Assembly: GCA_964434105.1 (NCBI GenBank)
Contig: CAYSTJ010000013.1
Span: forward strand, 23,111 to 87,110
Reading direction: 5' to 3'
Source of the DNA: CAYNST01 sp964434105
GTDB lineage: Bacteria; Pseudomonadota; Gammaproteobacteria; Pseudomonadales; Cellvibrionaceae
DNA: 64,000 nt
The position numbers were made by a program, and so were the translations under genes. The notes beneath the pieces are model-generated. The model did no database searches. It was not told the origin of the DNA and saw nothing but the letters and a program-made list of their open reading frames with translations. This document shows positions 17,117-26,991 of this stretch, in pieces; position 1 is the stretch's first letter; each line of letters starts with the position of its first letter.

Positions 17117-17608
17117 TCAGAAACGCCGCGTCGCCTTGTAAGCGCTGTAGGCTTTTTCGACCCCGGCCAGATCCGGTATTACCAGATCTTCCATGCCGAT
17201 CCGCACATGAAAGGACTCATATACCCGGGTATCATCGCTGCTGCCGAGTATATCCTCGGGCCGCACATCCACTTCTTTCGGAATACCCTGTGTGGGGATG
17301 GCGATAAAGGGCACGTCTTCACTGACGCCGGTGTGATTGAACACCGCAATCCGGCCATTGGGGTTAATGCCAGCAACGGACTCACCATTGATTTTCTCGA
17401 AGCTGATCAACGGAACGCGGCCATTGCGCCAGCTGTAAAACCCCAGAAACCAGTCCGGGCCGCTGTTGTCCGGGAATATGGGCGCCACCATGGCCATTTC
17501 CGCTACTGACACTATGGGCACGAGGAGCGTTTGCGCCTTAATCGGAATCATCATGCAAGGAATGCTGGCTGCCTCGATTTCGGCATATTCGTTGTCTTGG
17601 TCATTCAT
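17117..17608 (-). CDS. chpC: Chemotaxis CheW-like protein ChpC
   Basis: A 163-residue CheW-like coupling protein, last gene of the Pil-Chp chemosensory operon. CheW-type features are the strand IPIKAQTLLVPIVSVAEM, WFLGFYSWRNGRVPLISFE, and a later GRIAVFN strand. In Pseudomonas ChpC links additional signals to the ChpA kinase and is not required for basic twitching. It follows chpB by 50 bp. No signal peptide, so cytoplasmic. Confidence 0.88.
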   Translation of the reverse strand: MNDQDNEYAEIEAASIPCMMIPIKAQTLLVPIVSVAEMAMVAPIFPDNSGPDWFLGFYSWRNGRVPLISFEKINGESVAGINPNGRIAVFNHTGVSEDVPFIAIPTQGIPKEVDVRPEDILGSSDDTRVYESFHVRIGMEDLVIPDLAGVEKAYSAYKATRRF

Positions 17609-17658
17609 AAAAAGCCTCTTCCTCGTATTCGTTTTCCGACTTTGCTAAACAGGGTCCG

Positions 17659-18669
17659 TTACAGCGTACTGTGACCCAGAACCAGCTGTGGCGGTACGGT
17701 GCCGTATTTGTGGAGCGTGACCAGACGCTGGGCCAGCTCAACCGGTGCGGCACTGAAGGCCACGCAACCACGGCTTTCTACGCTGGCCGGCATGGAATCG
17801 ACTGCGCAGGTGGCGCGTAGCTGACTCCAGACCCGCCCTCCCCTGTGATAAAGCAGGGAGCAACTCTTGGCACCGTCGTCGCCCATTCCCGAGAAGATAA
17901 TGGCACCACCACGCGCACCGTAAATTCTCGCCACCTTGGCAATGACCTGATCGATGGAAGGCCGAAACGGGCCACTCCAGGGTTCGTTGGCCGGCGACAG
18001 AACACCCGCCTCCAGTAATTCCACCTGATGGGCCGGAGACACCATATACACCGTTTTTTCCCGTATAACACGCGGCGCATCAATCAGTTCCACCTGCCAA
18101 TGACTATGCCGCGCCATTACGTGGCGCAGGTTCAGCATGGCGTGGCTCTCGGTGTGCTGAACGTAAATAAATGCCACGCGCGTGAGATCTTCCGGGATGC
18201 CTTTCAGAAACTGTGTAACGGCTTCCGGGCCGCCCGTAGACGCACCCAGTACCCAGACATACTGCGCACGATGGTATTTTTTCCCCTGGGCGTCCGCGGC
18301 AGGCTCCCGCACCAGCTGTCGGAGTTTACAGCCGAGCTGTCGCTCGCGCTGCTGCATGAGGTATCCCGTATTTTCTATCGCATCGCTGTCTGACGACGCC
18401 TGAAAATCGTCGTCATAGATCACGGGAACACCGGCCTGGTCCAGCTGATCGATCAGGGATTCCGCCATGGTGTCATGCAGATCCAGGTTGGCAACCCACA
18501 CGTCCACCACCGGCAGTACGGGCAGTGTTCCCGTGCCCGTAAATTCCACCGAAGCCTCGACTTTGAAACCGGCGCCTTCCACCAGACGCCGCAGCTCATT
18601 CAGTGACTGCCGTGAAGATGCCAGAATGCCCACATTCACGCGTTGCCCATTCATGTCGGCGTCAGGCAC
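17659..18669 (-). CDS. chpB: Pil-Chp methylesterase ChpB (CheB-like)
   Basis: A 336-residue protein whose C-terminal half (about 140-330) is a CheB methylesterase domain. The catalytic Ser lies in GASTGGPEAV, the His in VQHTESHAM, and the Asp in SGMGDDGAKS. The first 115 residues have a receiver-like alternation of strands and helices, but I cannot find the full acidic pocket, so phospho-control is doubtful. It should remove methyl groups from the PilJ receptor, opposing PilK. The start overlaps the chpA stop by 8 nt, implying translational coupling. Confidence 0.92.
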   Translation of the reverse strand: MPDADMNGQRVNVGILASSRQSLNELRRLVEGAGFKVEASVEFTGTGTLPVLPVVDVWVANLDLHDTMAESLIDQLDQAGVPVIYDDDFQASSDSDAIENTGYLMQQRERQLGCKLRQLVREPAADAQGKKYHRAQYVWVLGASTGGPEAVTQFLKGIPEDLTRVAFIYVQHTESHAMLNLRHVMARHSHWQVELIDAPRVIREKTVYMVSPAHQVELLEAGVLSPANEPWSGPFRPSIDQVIAKVARIYGARGGAIIFSGMGDDGAKSCSLLYHRGGRVWSQLRATCAVDSMPASVESRGCVAFSAAPVELAQRLVTLHKYGTVPPQLVLGHSTL

Positions 18670-21600
18670 TCATGATTTTCTTGGCCAGCAGACTGTTGAT
18701 CAACCGGTTTAACACCTCTTCCTGATAGGGTTTACCCAGATACTCGTTAACACCGATACTCAAGGCGTGCTGTCGGTGCTTGTCGCCCGTTCTTGAGGTA
18801 ATCATGATAATCGGTATATGCTTCCAGCGACTGGTGGAGCGCACGTTGCGCGCCACCTCAAAGCCGTCCATGCGGGGCATTTCAATGTCCAGCAGCATCA
18901 GATCCGGTATTTGCTCCTGCAGGACCTGCAGTGCATCCACCCCGTCCTTGGCGGTAATCACATTGTAGCCTTCGCGTTCGAGGAAGCGTGTTGTGACCTT
19001 GCGCACCGTCACGGAATCGTCCACCACCATAACAGTTTTCAGTGTCTGCGCTGGTGCCTGATCGGGCTCCTGCGCCACGCCCAGCGTGCTTCGGCCGGAG
19101 CCGAGCAATGCCATCTCGCGGCGAGCCAGCGCATGCACATCGAGAATCACCACCACACTGCCGTCACCCATTACGGTTGCGCCAGAAAGCCCCTGCACCA
19201 TGGCGAACTGCGGTCCGAGGCTCTTCACCACGATTTCGCGGCTCCCCATCAGGCCGTCCACCTGCAGGGCCATGGTATGTTGGCCGGATCGAACCAGAAT
19301 AACGGGCAAGGGCAGAATCTGACCTTCAAGCCGCGGCAGGAACCCGGGTGTAATCATGGCGTTAAGATGCCGCACCTGGAAGCTGTCGCCGGCGTACTCG
19401 AAACGTGCGTCCGGCTGGGTATAGTAATGCTCCAGCTCGTAAGGGCTGACCCTCACAATCCCTTCGATACTGTTCAGCGGAATGGCGTAGGTCTCGGCAC
19501 CAAGCTGCACCATCAACGCCCGGTTTACCGAGACAGTAAACGGCAGGCGGACGGTGAACTGCGTACCGACGCCCGTGCGGGAATCGATCCCCATGGAGCC
19601 GCCGAGCTGTTTGATCTCGGACGCCACCACATCCATCCCGACACCCCGCCCGGAAATCTGGGTGACGTTTTCCGCCGTACTGAAACCCGCCTGCAGGATA
19701 AACTGCATGACATCGTAATCAGCCAAATCCGAGTTTTCGGTCATCATGCCGCGCTCAACGGCCAGCTCACGTACCCGCGCAATATTGATACCGCGCCCAT
19801 CATCGGCCAGTCGCAGCAGAATATCGCCTCCTTCACGCGCCAGGCTCAGCAGTACCCGACCCGCAGCCGGCTTGCCGGCACTGACCCGGTCTTCGGGGCT
19901 TTCGATACCGTGGTCCACGGCGTTGCGCAACATATGCTCCAGCGGTGCGACCATGCGCTCCAGCACGGACCGATCCATTTCGCCTTCGACGTTATCGAAT
20001 TCCAGATTGACCTGTTTGCCCAGTTCGGCGGCAACCTGCCGGACGATTCGGCGCAAACGCGGTACCAATCGTGAAAATGGCACCATGCGGGATCGCATCA
20101 GACCTTCCTGCAATGACGATGTGATGCGCGATTGCTGCAATAACAGCGTTTCCGTGTCGCGCAGTTTATCGCCCAGGGTGCGCTTGAGATCCATAAGATC
20201 CGACGCGGATTCCATCAGCGAGCGCGTCAGCTGCTGGAGCTGTGAATACCGGTCCATCTCCAGTGGATCGAACTCTTCATAGGACGCCATACGCTCCTGC
20301 CGGAACAGGACCTGCGCCTCGGTTTCCATATCCAGACGTCGCAACTGTTCGTTCAGCCGCCCGAGCGTGGTATCCACCTCGTCCACGGCTGACGTCAGAT
20401 CGCTGACCTGTTGTTCCAGTCGTCCACGGCTGATGGTGGTCTCGCCGGCCAGATTGACCAGCTCTTCCAGCAGGTCTGCCGACACCTTGACCATTTCCTG
20501 TGAGCCCTGACGCTGCTGTGGCACCTGGGGTTCCGGCCTGGAGTCCGCCGCCTTTTCGGGAAAGGGTTCAAATTCTGTCGATCTGGCAGGCGCTCGCGGC
20601 GCAAACGGCACGACCTGGGCCTCATCCCGCGTGAATACCGGCTCGGGTGACGCGTCAGACTCAGGTGTTGCGATAGCAGCGCGGGCCGGTTCATCCGGGA
20701 TCGGTGTTCCGTCCAGACGTGCGCGCACCGCTCTGACGCCACTCAACAGCACATCCTGGTATTGGTGAATGGTGTTGAAGAACGCTGGATCGTTGCTCGG
20801 GTGACCCGTCGCGATCAGGTAGCTTTCGTAGTTGTGCGTCAATTCGCCCAGGTTTTTCAGACCCGACAGGCGTGCACCGCCCTTCAGGGTGTGCAAAGCC
20901 CGCTTCATGGTCTCGGGTGCATCCCGCGCTTCCGAGTTGGATTCCCAGGTATGAATTGACTCGTCCAGCTCCTCGATCAGCTCATTCGCCTCTTCGAGGA
21001 AAATCTCCAGAATATCCTGATCGTAGTCCTCGGTATCGATGTCGGCCAATGTGGCTGCACCACCCAGTTGCCAGGGTGTCAGCGCCGGCTCACTGATCGG
21101 CTGGTCATCCTTGGCGGCAGCCTCCCGCTCGCGTTCGTAGCTGCCCATTAATGGCGCCGTTGACAGCGCATCCCGCGCCATTTCTGCGTCCGTTGCGTCG
21201 GCAGACTGTGCATCTTCCCGTTCCGACACCGCGTCATCCTGTTCGGTTTCGCTGGTAAACTCGAATTCATCCGCGTCAGACAATGCCGGCTCTTCGCCGG
21301 CATCAATGTCCGCCCCAAACAGGTCTGTTTCCGCCCTGGCGTCCGCGTCGGCTGGTTCGTCGTCCTGTGGCAGGGTATCGGCGCCCCCGACCCATGACTC
21401 GTCCCCGGCGTCCGCAAACTCCCGGTCAAAGGCGAACGCCGACGCCTCATCTTCAATATCGTCGCCAGACAGCAGATCGTCGTCCACGACCGCAGCCGCT
21501 TCATCCTCAGTCACGCCGTCGGCGGGTTCTCCGGTCGGGCCGGCTGTAGTGGCGGCGGGCCAGCCGTCCTCGAAGCTTTCCAGATCTTCTTCCCGATCGC

Positions 21601-24600
21601 TTTCCTGATCGGCGTAGGCATCGCTTGCGGCTTCGCCGTCGGGCAGCAGTTCCCCGGCTTCGGTGAGATCGCCCGGCTGATCCACTGCCTCGGCGTGAAG
21701 CTCGCTTTCCGGATCGGCATCTTCCAGTTCCCGCATCGCGTCCAGACCGGTTGCGTCGTCCAGTGCGCCGTCATCGTATTGATCGGTCCCGGTCACCGGC
21801 TCCCCGGATTCCGGTGCCGAATCCATGGGCAGACCGTCCAGCTCCTCGATTGAAAGACCATCGCCGAAGCTCTCACCTGATCCGGCCTCTGTCTCAAGTT
21901 CGGATTCGGATTCCAGCGATATTTCATCATCAAAATCGTCCGAACCAAGGGTGCTGTGCGTGTCGCCGTCCGCCACGACATCCGGGCGGTCTTCGGCACC
22001 ATCCAGCTCGCCCGGCGCGACGTTTTCATCGGCCTGATTTGCGTCCGCGAATGCAAGGGATTCCAGCTCGATCGCTTCGTCATCAGCGGCCAACGATGAG
22101 AAATCGATAAATACGTCATCATCTTCATCGACCAGTTCGAATCCATGTTCGCCTGATGCGCCCGGCGTGCGCTCGCTGTCGTTCTCTTCGTGGACGACGG
22201 CAACCGCTTCACCTGCCTCGTCGCTGATCAGACCTTCGGGCGCAAATTCAATGGTTTCGCTGTCCGCATCAAAACTGCCAAGCTCAATGGCGTCATGGTC
22301 TTCTGTGTGCAGGGACAGGTCGAATTCATCATCCGCCGGCAGACCGAGGTCGATCGATTCGTCCATATCGTCCGTTGTCGACGCTTCAGGCGTGATTGAC
22401 CATGCGTCCAGCTCCGGGTCTGCTTCTGTGTGGGTCGGTAGCTCCAGATCGTCGTAGGCATCGGCATCCGACAATAAATCTATGCCGTAGTCATCCAGAT
22501 CGGGATCAGCCACCGCCGGGTCCGCAGATTCAGCCGTGCGGCTGTCATCCGCCACGAGTGGAGCTTCCCCGTCGGCAGGCTCAGCTTCCATGTCCGGCAG
22601 GAATTCGGATGTCAGCTCAATTTCCGTGTCTTCGGTAGCCTGCCCCTGTGCGTCGTACTGGTCGGCGGGTGCGTCGGAGGACACACCAGCGGCCTCTTCG
22701 GTGGGCAGGGTCTCCAGTAACTGATCGATCCGGGTCTGCAAAGCGTCGCTAACCAACGGAATATTCTGGCCGGCAGCGACCGCGTCGACCATATCCAGCA
22801 GGGTGTCGTGAGCCGGATTAAGTACCGCAAACAGGTTGTCGTCAATGGGCAACTGACCCGCCAGGGCGCCAGCATGCAAGCGCTTCAGTTGATTGCTCAG
22901 GCAACTCATCGCCGGTAAATTGGCCTGGCAGGCGCCTTCACCCAGGGTATGCAATTCCGCGATCAACGGGTTGATATCAGGATGCACTTCGTCCGGTTGA
23001 GTCTGCCAGTCGGCAATGATCTTGTGGGCATCCAGGAGGAGGTTCATTTCCTCGGCCATGAAGATAGCCAGCAGGCGGGGATCCACAGGCTTCTCGCCTT
23101 CGCGCTCCTGATCACGCAAGTGGATCAGCGGCGTTACGTGAACATCCCGCAGTTCACGCACGCGTGCAATGAACTGATCCAGCTTGGGCAGTTCAACAAT
23201 TTCATTGCGCTCGATGCTGTCCAATCCCTGCTGCGTATACTGCACGGCATCCCTGACCAGCTGCAGAATATCGTCGTTGACCCGTACCTGATAGGTGCGC
23301 AATTCCTTAACGAAATTTTCCAGCGGGGCAATCAGCGTTGCTATCGGCGTAACCGCCGCCATATGGGCGCTGCCCTTCAGGGTATGCAGCGCACGCTGCA
23401 GGTCATCGCTCGGGACGACATAGAGCGGGCTATGCTCCTCCGTAGCTTCAATAAACCCCCGTACCACGTCCAGGTGCGTCGTTGCTTCGGATGCGAAGAT
23501 TTCCCACAGTATCTGGTCTTCGTTTTCATCGGCGTCATCCGACGACACCGGGGTATCGACCGCCGCATTTTCACCGGCGAGTTCGGCGGGAACCTCACCT
23601 TTGGCCAGTTGCCCGGCCCATTCGATATATCGCTCCGTGAGGGCGGCTTCGGGATTGGGCTGCCGCTGGGCAAACGCTTCAATCAGGGCCGGCACAACGC
23701 GAAGAACTTTCTCGATCAATTCATAGTGTGCCGGCAGAACCGCTGTCGAGCCATCCATAATCCGGTTCAGCATATTTTCGACGGACCATGCCAGCTCACC
23801 GACCTCCATGGCTTCCACCATACGACCACTGCCCTTAAGCGTATGGAAGGATCGGCGGACGGTAACCAGCGATTCATGGTCACCGGGGTTATCGCGCCAG
23901 CGTGGAAAATATTCGGCCAGCGTCTCCTGTACTTCCGCAGCTTCTTCGATGAAGATTTCAATTATTTCATCGTCGATGGCGCTTTCTTCGGCTTCTTCCT
24001 CAGCGTCTGAATCATCGCTCAGTGCGGGCGAGGACAGATCAATATCCAGGTCGGAGTCCGGTTCATCAGTCGCCGGTTGGGCAAGGTGCGATACGTCGGA
24101 CACACTGGTGGCCGCCAGGTCTTCGCCTTCGAGATCCGTCGCCTGAGCCTCGGGCTCTGCCGCAGATTCCAGTGGCTGTGTGGACTGCTGCGCCATTGTC
24201 GATTCCGGCGTGACCACCGAATCCGACCACTCATCGGCTTCTTCGGTGGTCTGCTCCAGTGACCCGGCTTCCACATCGGCCTGTGCAGGCGTCATTTCGC
24301 CCGCTGGCGATACCGGGGGTGACACCCGGCCGGTTTCGGCAGCGGCGGTCCTGTCCGTACCGGAGTCAGGCTCCGGTCGATCGGCTACACGTGTATAGTT
24401 CTCAATTCCGGCCGGTCTATAACCCAGCTCGGTGAGGCTTTCCTCAGCCATTTCCAGGAAGCTGTCCAGATCGTCGCCGTGACCGCCAACCAGGCGTTCC
24501 AGATAATAATCGACGCTGGCGATGGCCTCAGCCAGGGTCTGCAACCCCTCGCCGGGGGTAGTATCGCGTTCGAGCAATTCGCGCTGAATGTAGGCGCTGC

Positions 24601-26083
24601 AGGCATCAAGAATTGCAGCGGGTCGCGGCAGCGGGACAATGTTGAAACCACCGCGAATATCATGCAGCGTTTCGACGGCCCGCGGCAGGCTGCTGGGGTC
24701 CCACTTGGCTGACATGCTCTCGATTATGGCTTCCTTGACCGTATCCATACCATTACGGCATTCGGTCAGCACTGCCTGCTTGGCCGTGTCGATTTCAACC
24801 GCCCTCTCATCGACATGGGTATAGTCTGTCTGACGCCCCTTGCCGATCGCTTCCAGACGGTTTTCCAGATCGGCGAGCCGCCCGGCGACGTCGATAAGCA
24901 CACTGTCCGACACATTGCCGGTCTTGCACATACCGACCAGCGCATTGTACTGCTCCAGTGTGTGCTTGCGCATATCAGCGATGCCGAGGACCGCCAGCGT
25001 GTCACTGATCCGCTTGATAAACGGCAGGGTTTCCTCGATTTCGCTCAGGCCGCCCTGTCCCGACAGCGCCCGGTCCATAAGAAACTTGGCACTGTTTAAT
25101 TCTTCCTGCAGCGCTGTAACCACCGCCCGCACCGCTTCGGGTTCCGGGGTGGACAACAGGCTTTTTCCGGCACCATCCCGGTTGCTGCCGCCAAAGATGG
25201 CCTGATCCAGCTGGAAGCGCTGCTTCACGCTGGCAACGCGGGCTCCGCCAGCGTGGGCGAGACCGACATAGTACAAAAGGTTGCGCAACAATGGCTCCGG
25301 TGGTGGCGCATCGAACGCCGCCGGGCAGTGCTCGTTCAATGCCCTGATCTCGCGCGCCAGATGCCTCAACAGGCCGCGCACGGCCACACTCAGCTCAATA
25401 TCGTCGCGGGTCAGCGCCTCTGCCAGCGCAGCTGATACATACCAGGTCGGGTGACAATGCGTACCGCGCGTCAGAGTCTCCAGACGCACAAAAACCTTGT
25501 GAATGTATTCCAGATTGTCGTCAATCTTGATGCCCCGCAGCACACTGGCCGCGGCGAACTGATACATGTCCTGAAGCTTTTTCAGTACCGGCTTCAATTT
25601 GGCATTGTCGTCCAGAATTTCATGCCGCTTACCAGACAACCGTCCCACGCTCGACAGGTCCGGGTGAAACAGATTCGTCTCACTCAGGTAGGCCTGTTTG
25701 CGCACCGCCCGCAAATCGTTCAGCAGTGGCATCACAATGGCCGGGTGATCGTCGTGGGTGGATTTGACCTGTTCGAGATACAACGGTAACTGCAACAGGG
25801 AGCGCATCAGCACTTCCTGGGCTTCTTTGTCGTTCGACACCTTGTTGTGCATCAGAGCAGCCGCCAGCAGCTCCATCTCTTCAGCGAACAGGGACGCACC
25901 ATGGAACTCCACCATCTGCAGAGACCCATGTACCTGATGGATGTGGGTCAGACAGAACCGGATACGCGCGGTATCCCGAGGGTCTTCAACATACGCCTCG
26001 AGCGCCTGGCGGGCATCCTTGAGTGTCTCACCGATTTCGCCCAGCACCCAGTCGAGGGCTGCGTAATTACGTTTATCTCCCAT
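18662..26083 (-). CDS. chpA: Pil-Chp hybrid histidine kinase ChpA
   Basis: A giant CheA-type kinase of 2473 residues. Hpt-like domains carry HQVHGS (near 49), HDIRGG (474), HTLKGS (746), HTLKGS (900), HTLGEG (1044) and HTLKGG (1729), so three are canonical and three degenerate. Between about 1130 and 1660 is a very acidic, low-complexity linker. A dimerisation/ATPase region (about 1820-2200, N-box HMLRNAVDHGIE), a CheW-like domain, and a C-terminal receiver (LLDIEMPRMDG, Asp near 2397) follow. It should phosphorylate PilG and PilH to control pilus extension and retraction. It overlaps pilK by 11 nt and chpB by 8 nt. Confidence 0.96.
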   Translation of the reverse strand: MGDKRNYAALDWVLGEIGETLKDARQALEAYVEDPRDTARIRFCLTHIHQVHGSLQMVEFHGASLFAEEMELLAAALMHNKVSNDKEAQEVLMRSLLQLPLYLEQVKSTHDDHPAIVMPLLNDLRAVRKQAYLSETNLFHPDLSSVGRLSGKRHEILDDNAKLKPVLKKLQDMYQFAAASVLRGIKIDDNLEYIHKVFVRLETLTRGTHCHPTWYVSAALAEALTRDDIELSVAVRGLLRHLAREIRALNEHCPAAFDAPPPEPLLRNLLYYVGLAHAGGARVASVKQRFQLDQAIFGGSNRDGAGKSLLSTPEPEAVRAVVTALQEELNSAKFLMDRALSGQGGLSEIEETLPFIKRISDTLAVLGIADMRKHTLEQYNALVGMCKTGNVSDSVLIDVAGRLADLENRLEAIGKGRQTDYTHVDERAVEIDTAKQAVLTECRNGMDTVKEAIIESMSAKWDPSSLPRAVETLHDIRGGFNIVPLPRPAAILDACSAYIQRELLERDTTPGEGLQTLAEAIASVDYYLERLVGGHGDDLDSFLEMAEESLTELGYRPAGIENYTRVADRPEPDSGTDRTAAAETGRVSPPVSPAGEMTPAQADVEAGSLEQTTEEADEWSDSVVTPESTMAQQSTQPLESAAEPEAQATDLEGEDLAATSVSDVSHLAQPATDEPDSDLDIDLSSPALSDDSDAEEEAEESAIDDEIIEIFIEEAAEVQETLAEYFPRWRDNPGDHESLVTVRRSFHTLKGSGRMVEAMEVGELAWSVENMLNRIMDGSTAVLPAHYELIEKVLRVVPALIEAFAQRQPNPEAALTERYIEWAGQLAKGEVPAELAGENAAVDTPVSSDDADENEDQILWEIFASEATTHLDVVRGFIEATEEHSPLYVVPSDDLQRALHTLKGSAHMAAVTPIATLIAPLENFVKELRTYQVRVNDDILQLVRDAVQYTQQGLDSIERNEIVELPKLDQFIARVRELRDVHVTPLIHLRDQEREGEKPVDPRLLAIFMAEEMNLLLDAHKIIADWQTQPDEVHPDINPLIAELHTLGEGACQANLPAMSCLSNQLKRLHAGALAGQLPIDDNLFAVLNPAHDTLLDMVDAVAAGQNIPLVSDALQTRIDQLLETLPTEEAAGVSSDAPADQYDAQGQATEDTEIELTSEFLPDMEAEPADGEAPLVADDSRTAESADPAVADPDLDDYGIDLLSDADAYDDLELPTHTEADPELDAWSITPEASTTDDMDESIDLGLPADDEFDLSLHTEDHDAIELGSFDADSETIEFAPEGLISDEAGEAVAVVHEENDSERTPGASGEHGFELVDEDDDVFIDFSSLAADDEAIELESLAFADANQADENVAPGELDGAEDRPDVVADGDTHSTLGSDDFDDEISLESESELETEAGSGESFGDGLSIEELDGLPMDSAPESGEPVTGTDQYDDGALDDATGLDAMRELEDADPESELHAEAVDQPGDLTEAGELLPDGEAASDAYADQESDREEDLESFEDGWPAATTAGPTGEPADGVTEDEAAAVVDDDLLSGDDIEDEASAFAFDREFADAGDESWVGGADTLPQDDEPADADARAETDLFGADIDAGEEPALSDADEFEFTSETEQDDAVSEREDAQSADATDAEMARDALSTAPLMGSYEREREAAAKDDQPISEPALTPWQLGGAATLADIDTEDYDQDILEIFLEEANELIEELDESIHTWESNSEARDAPETMKRALHTLKGGARLSGLKNLGELTHNYESYLIATGHPSNDPAFFNTIHQYQDVLLSGVRAVRARLDGTPIPDEPARAAIATPESDASPEPVFTRDEAQVVPFAPRAPARSTEFEPFPEKAADSRPEPQVPQQRQGSQEMVKVSADLLEELVNLAGETTISRGRLEQQVSDLTSAVDEVDTTLGRLNEQLRRLDMETEAQVLFRQERMASYEEFDPLEMDRYSQLQQLTRSLMESASDLMDLKRTLGDKLRDTETLLLQQSRITSSLQEGLMRSRMVPFSRLVPRLRRIVRQVAAELGKQVNLEFDNVEGEMDRSVLERMVAPLEHMLRNAVDHGIESPEDRVSAGKPAAGRVLLSLAREGGDILLRLADDGRGINIARVRELAVERGMMTENSDLADYDVMQFILQAGFSTAENVTQISGRGVGMDVVASEIKQLGGSMGIDSRTGVGTQFTVRLPFTVSVNRALMVQLGAETYAIPLNSIEGIVRVSPYELEHYYTQPDARFEYAGDSFQVRHLNAMITPGFLPRLEGQILPLPVILVRSGQHTMALQVDGLMGSREIVVKSLGPQFAMVQGLSGATVMGDGSVVVILDVHALARREMALLGSGRSTLGVAQEPDQAPAQTLKTVMVVDDSVTVRKVTTRFLEREGYNVITAKDGVDALQVLQEQIPDLMLLDIEMPRMDGFEVARNVRSTSRWKHIPIIMITSRTGDKHRQHALSIGVNEYLGKPYQEEVLNRLINSLLAKKIMSA

Positions 26084-26966
26084 GCTGGAGTCCTGTATCT
26101 ATATGTGTTTGCAGGCCTGGGTTGCGAAGGTATACCTGCGCGGCTTCGGTTGAAACACGCTTCATTTCAGGGTGCGTCCATTCAACCACTTCGCCCAGAC
26201 CAATCACCAACGCGCCGCCTGGCTTCAACCGCTCGACAAATGCGTCAAGTATTTGTTCGCGCAGCCAGCGACGGAAATAAACCAACAGGTTCTGACAGAA
26301 AACGATGTCTGCGGTCAGAACAGGCATCTCTTTAATATTGAGCACGTTACCGTGGCTGAAACATATCCGCTCCCGCAGCCCGGCGGCTACCTGATGCTGG
26401 TTTTTTCCCAGGGGATGGAAGTAGCGCTTCTGGTAACCCGGCTCCAGCGTCTGCATCTTGCGGTCGTTGTATATTCCGGCTTTTGCCAGCGACAGCGCCG
26501 CACGACTGATATCCGTGGCGAGAATGCTGAAACGCGGTATGCGTCCGGACCCCAGGTAAAGATCATTGATGACCATGGCCAGCGTATAGGGTTCTTCTCC
26601 TGTGGCGCAGCCGACACTCCAGACATCCAGGGATTCTCCGGCGTTCATCTGATCCAGGCGCCCCAGCACGTACTGCTGCACATAATCGAGTGACGGTTTG
26701 TGGCGAAAGAACCGGGTTTCCTTGACCACCAGTCGGTCAATAAGGCGGGTCCACTCCACCATGCCGGATACACCGTCAACCACGAGGTCATAGTATTCAC
26801 TGAAATCCACCAACCCCAGCTCACGCATTCGCATGGATACCTGCGTCTGCAAAAAAGTACGTTGCTGGTCCTTGAGGAAGATACCGGCACGTTCTTCCAG
26901 CAGTCGGCTCCATTGAGAAAACTGTTGGTCAGAGAGCTCGGGAACCGCCTGCAGCGACCAGATCAT
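26073..26966 (-). CDS. pilK: Pil-Chp methyltransferase PilK (CheR-like)
   Basis: A 297-residue CheR-type methyltransferase that should methylate glutamates of the PilJ receptor using SAM. An N-terminal helical domain (about 10-85) precedes the SAM-binding fold with DVWSVGCATGEEPYTLAMVI; later segments IVFCQNLLVYF and GGALVIGLGE fit the family. It lies 25 bp after pilJ, and its end overlaps the chpA start, so it is translated as part of the operon. Confidence 0.95.
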   Translation of the reverse strand: MIWSLQAVPELSDQQFSQWSRLLEERAGIFLKDQQRTFLQTQVSMRMRELGLVDFSEYYDLVVDGVSGMVEWTRLIDRLVVKETRFFRHKPSLDYVQQYVLGRLDQMNAGESLDVWSVGCATGEEPYTLAMVINDLYLGSGRIPRFSILATDISRAALSLAKAGIYNDRKMQTLEPGYQKRYFHPLGKNQHQVAAGLRERICFSHGNVLNIKEMPVLTADIVFCQNLLVYFRRWLREQILDAFVERLKPGGALVIGLGEVVEWTHPEMKRVSTEAAQVYLRNPGLQTHIDTGLQHGR

Positions 26967-26991
26967 AACGACAATTACTCACGTCGGGGTT

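Noticed and set aside
22949..24010. A 353-codon open frame on the plus strand opposite chpA, and similar long frames at 18818-20074 and 21306-21608
   Set aside because: They lie antisense to clearly coding chpA domains in high-GC DNA, have no recognisable motifs or ribosome sites, and arise from the codon bias of the real gene.
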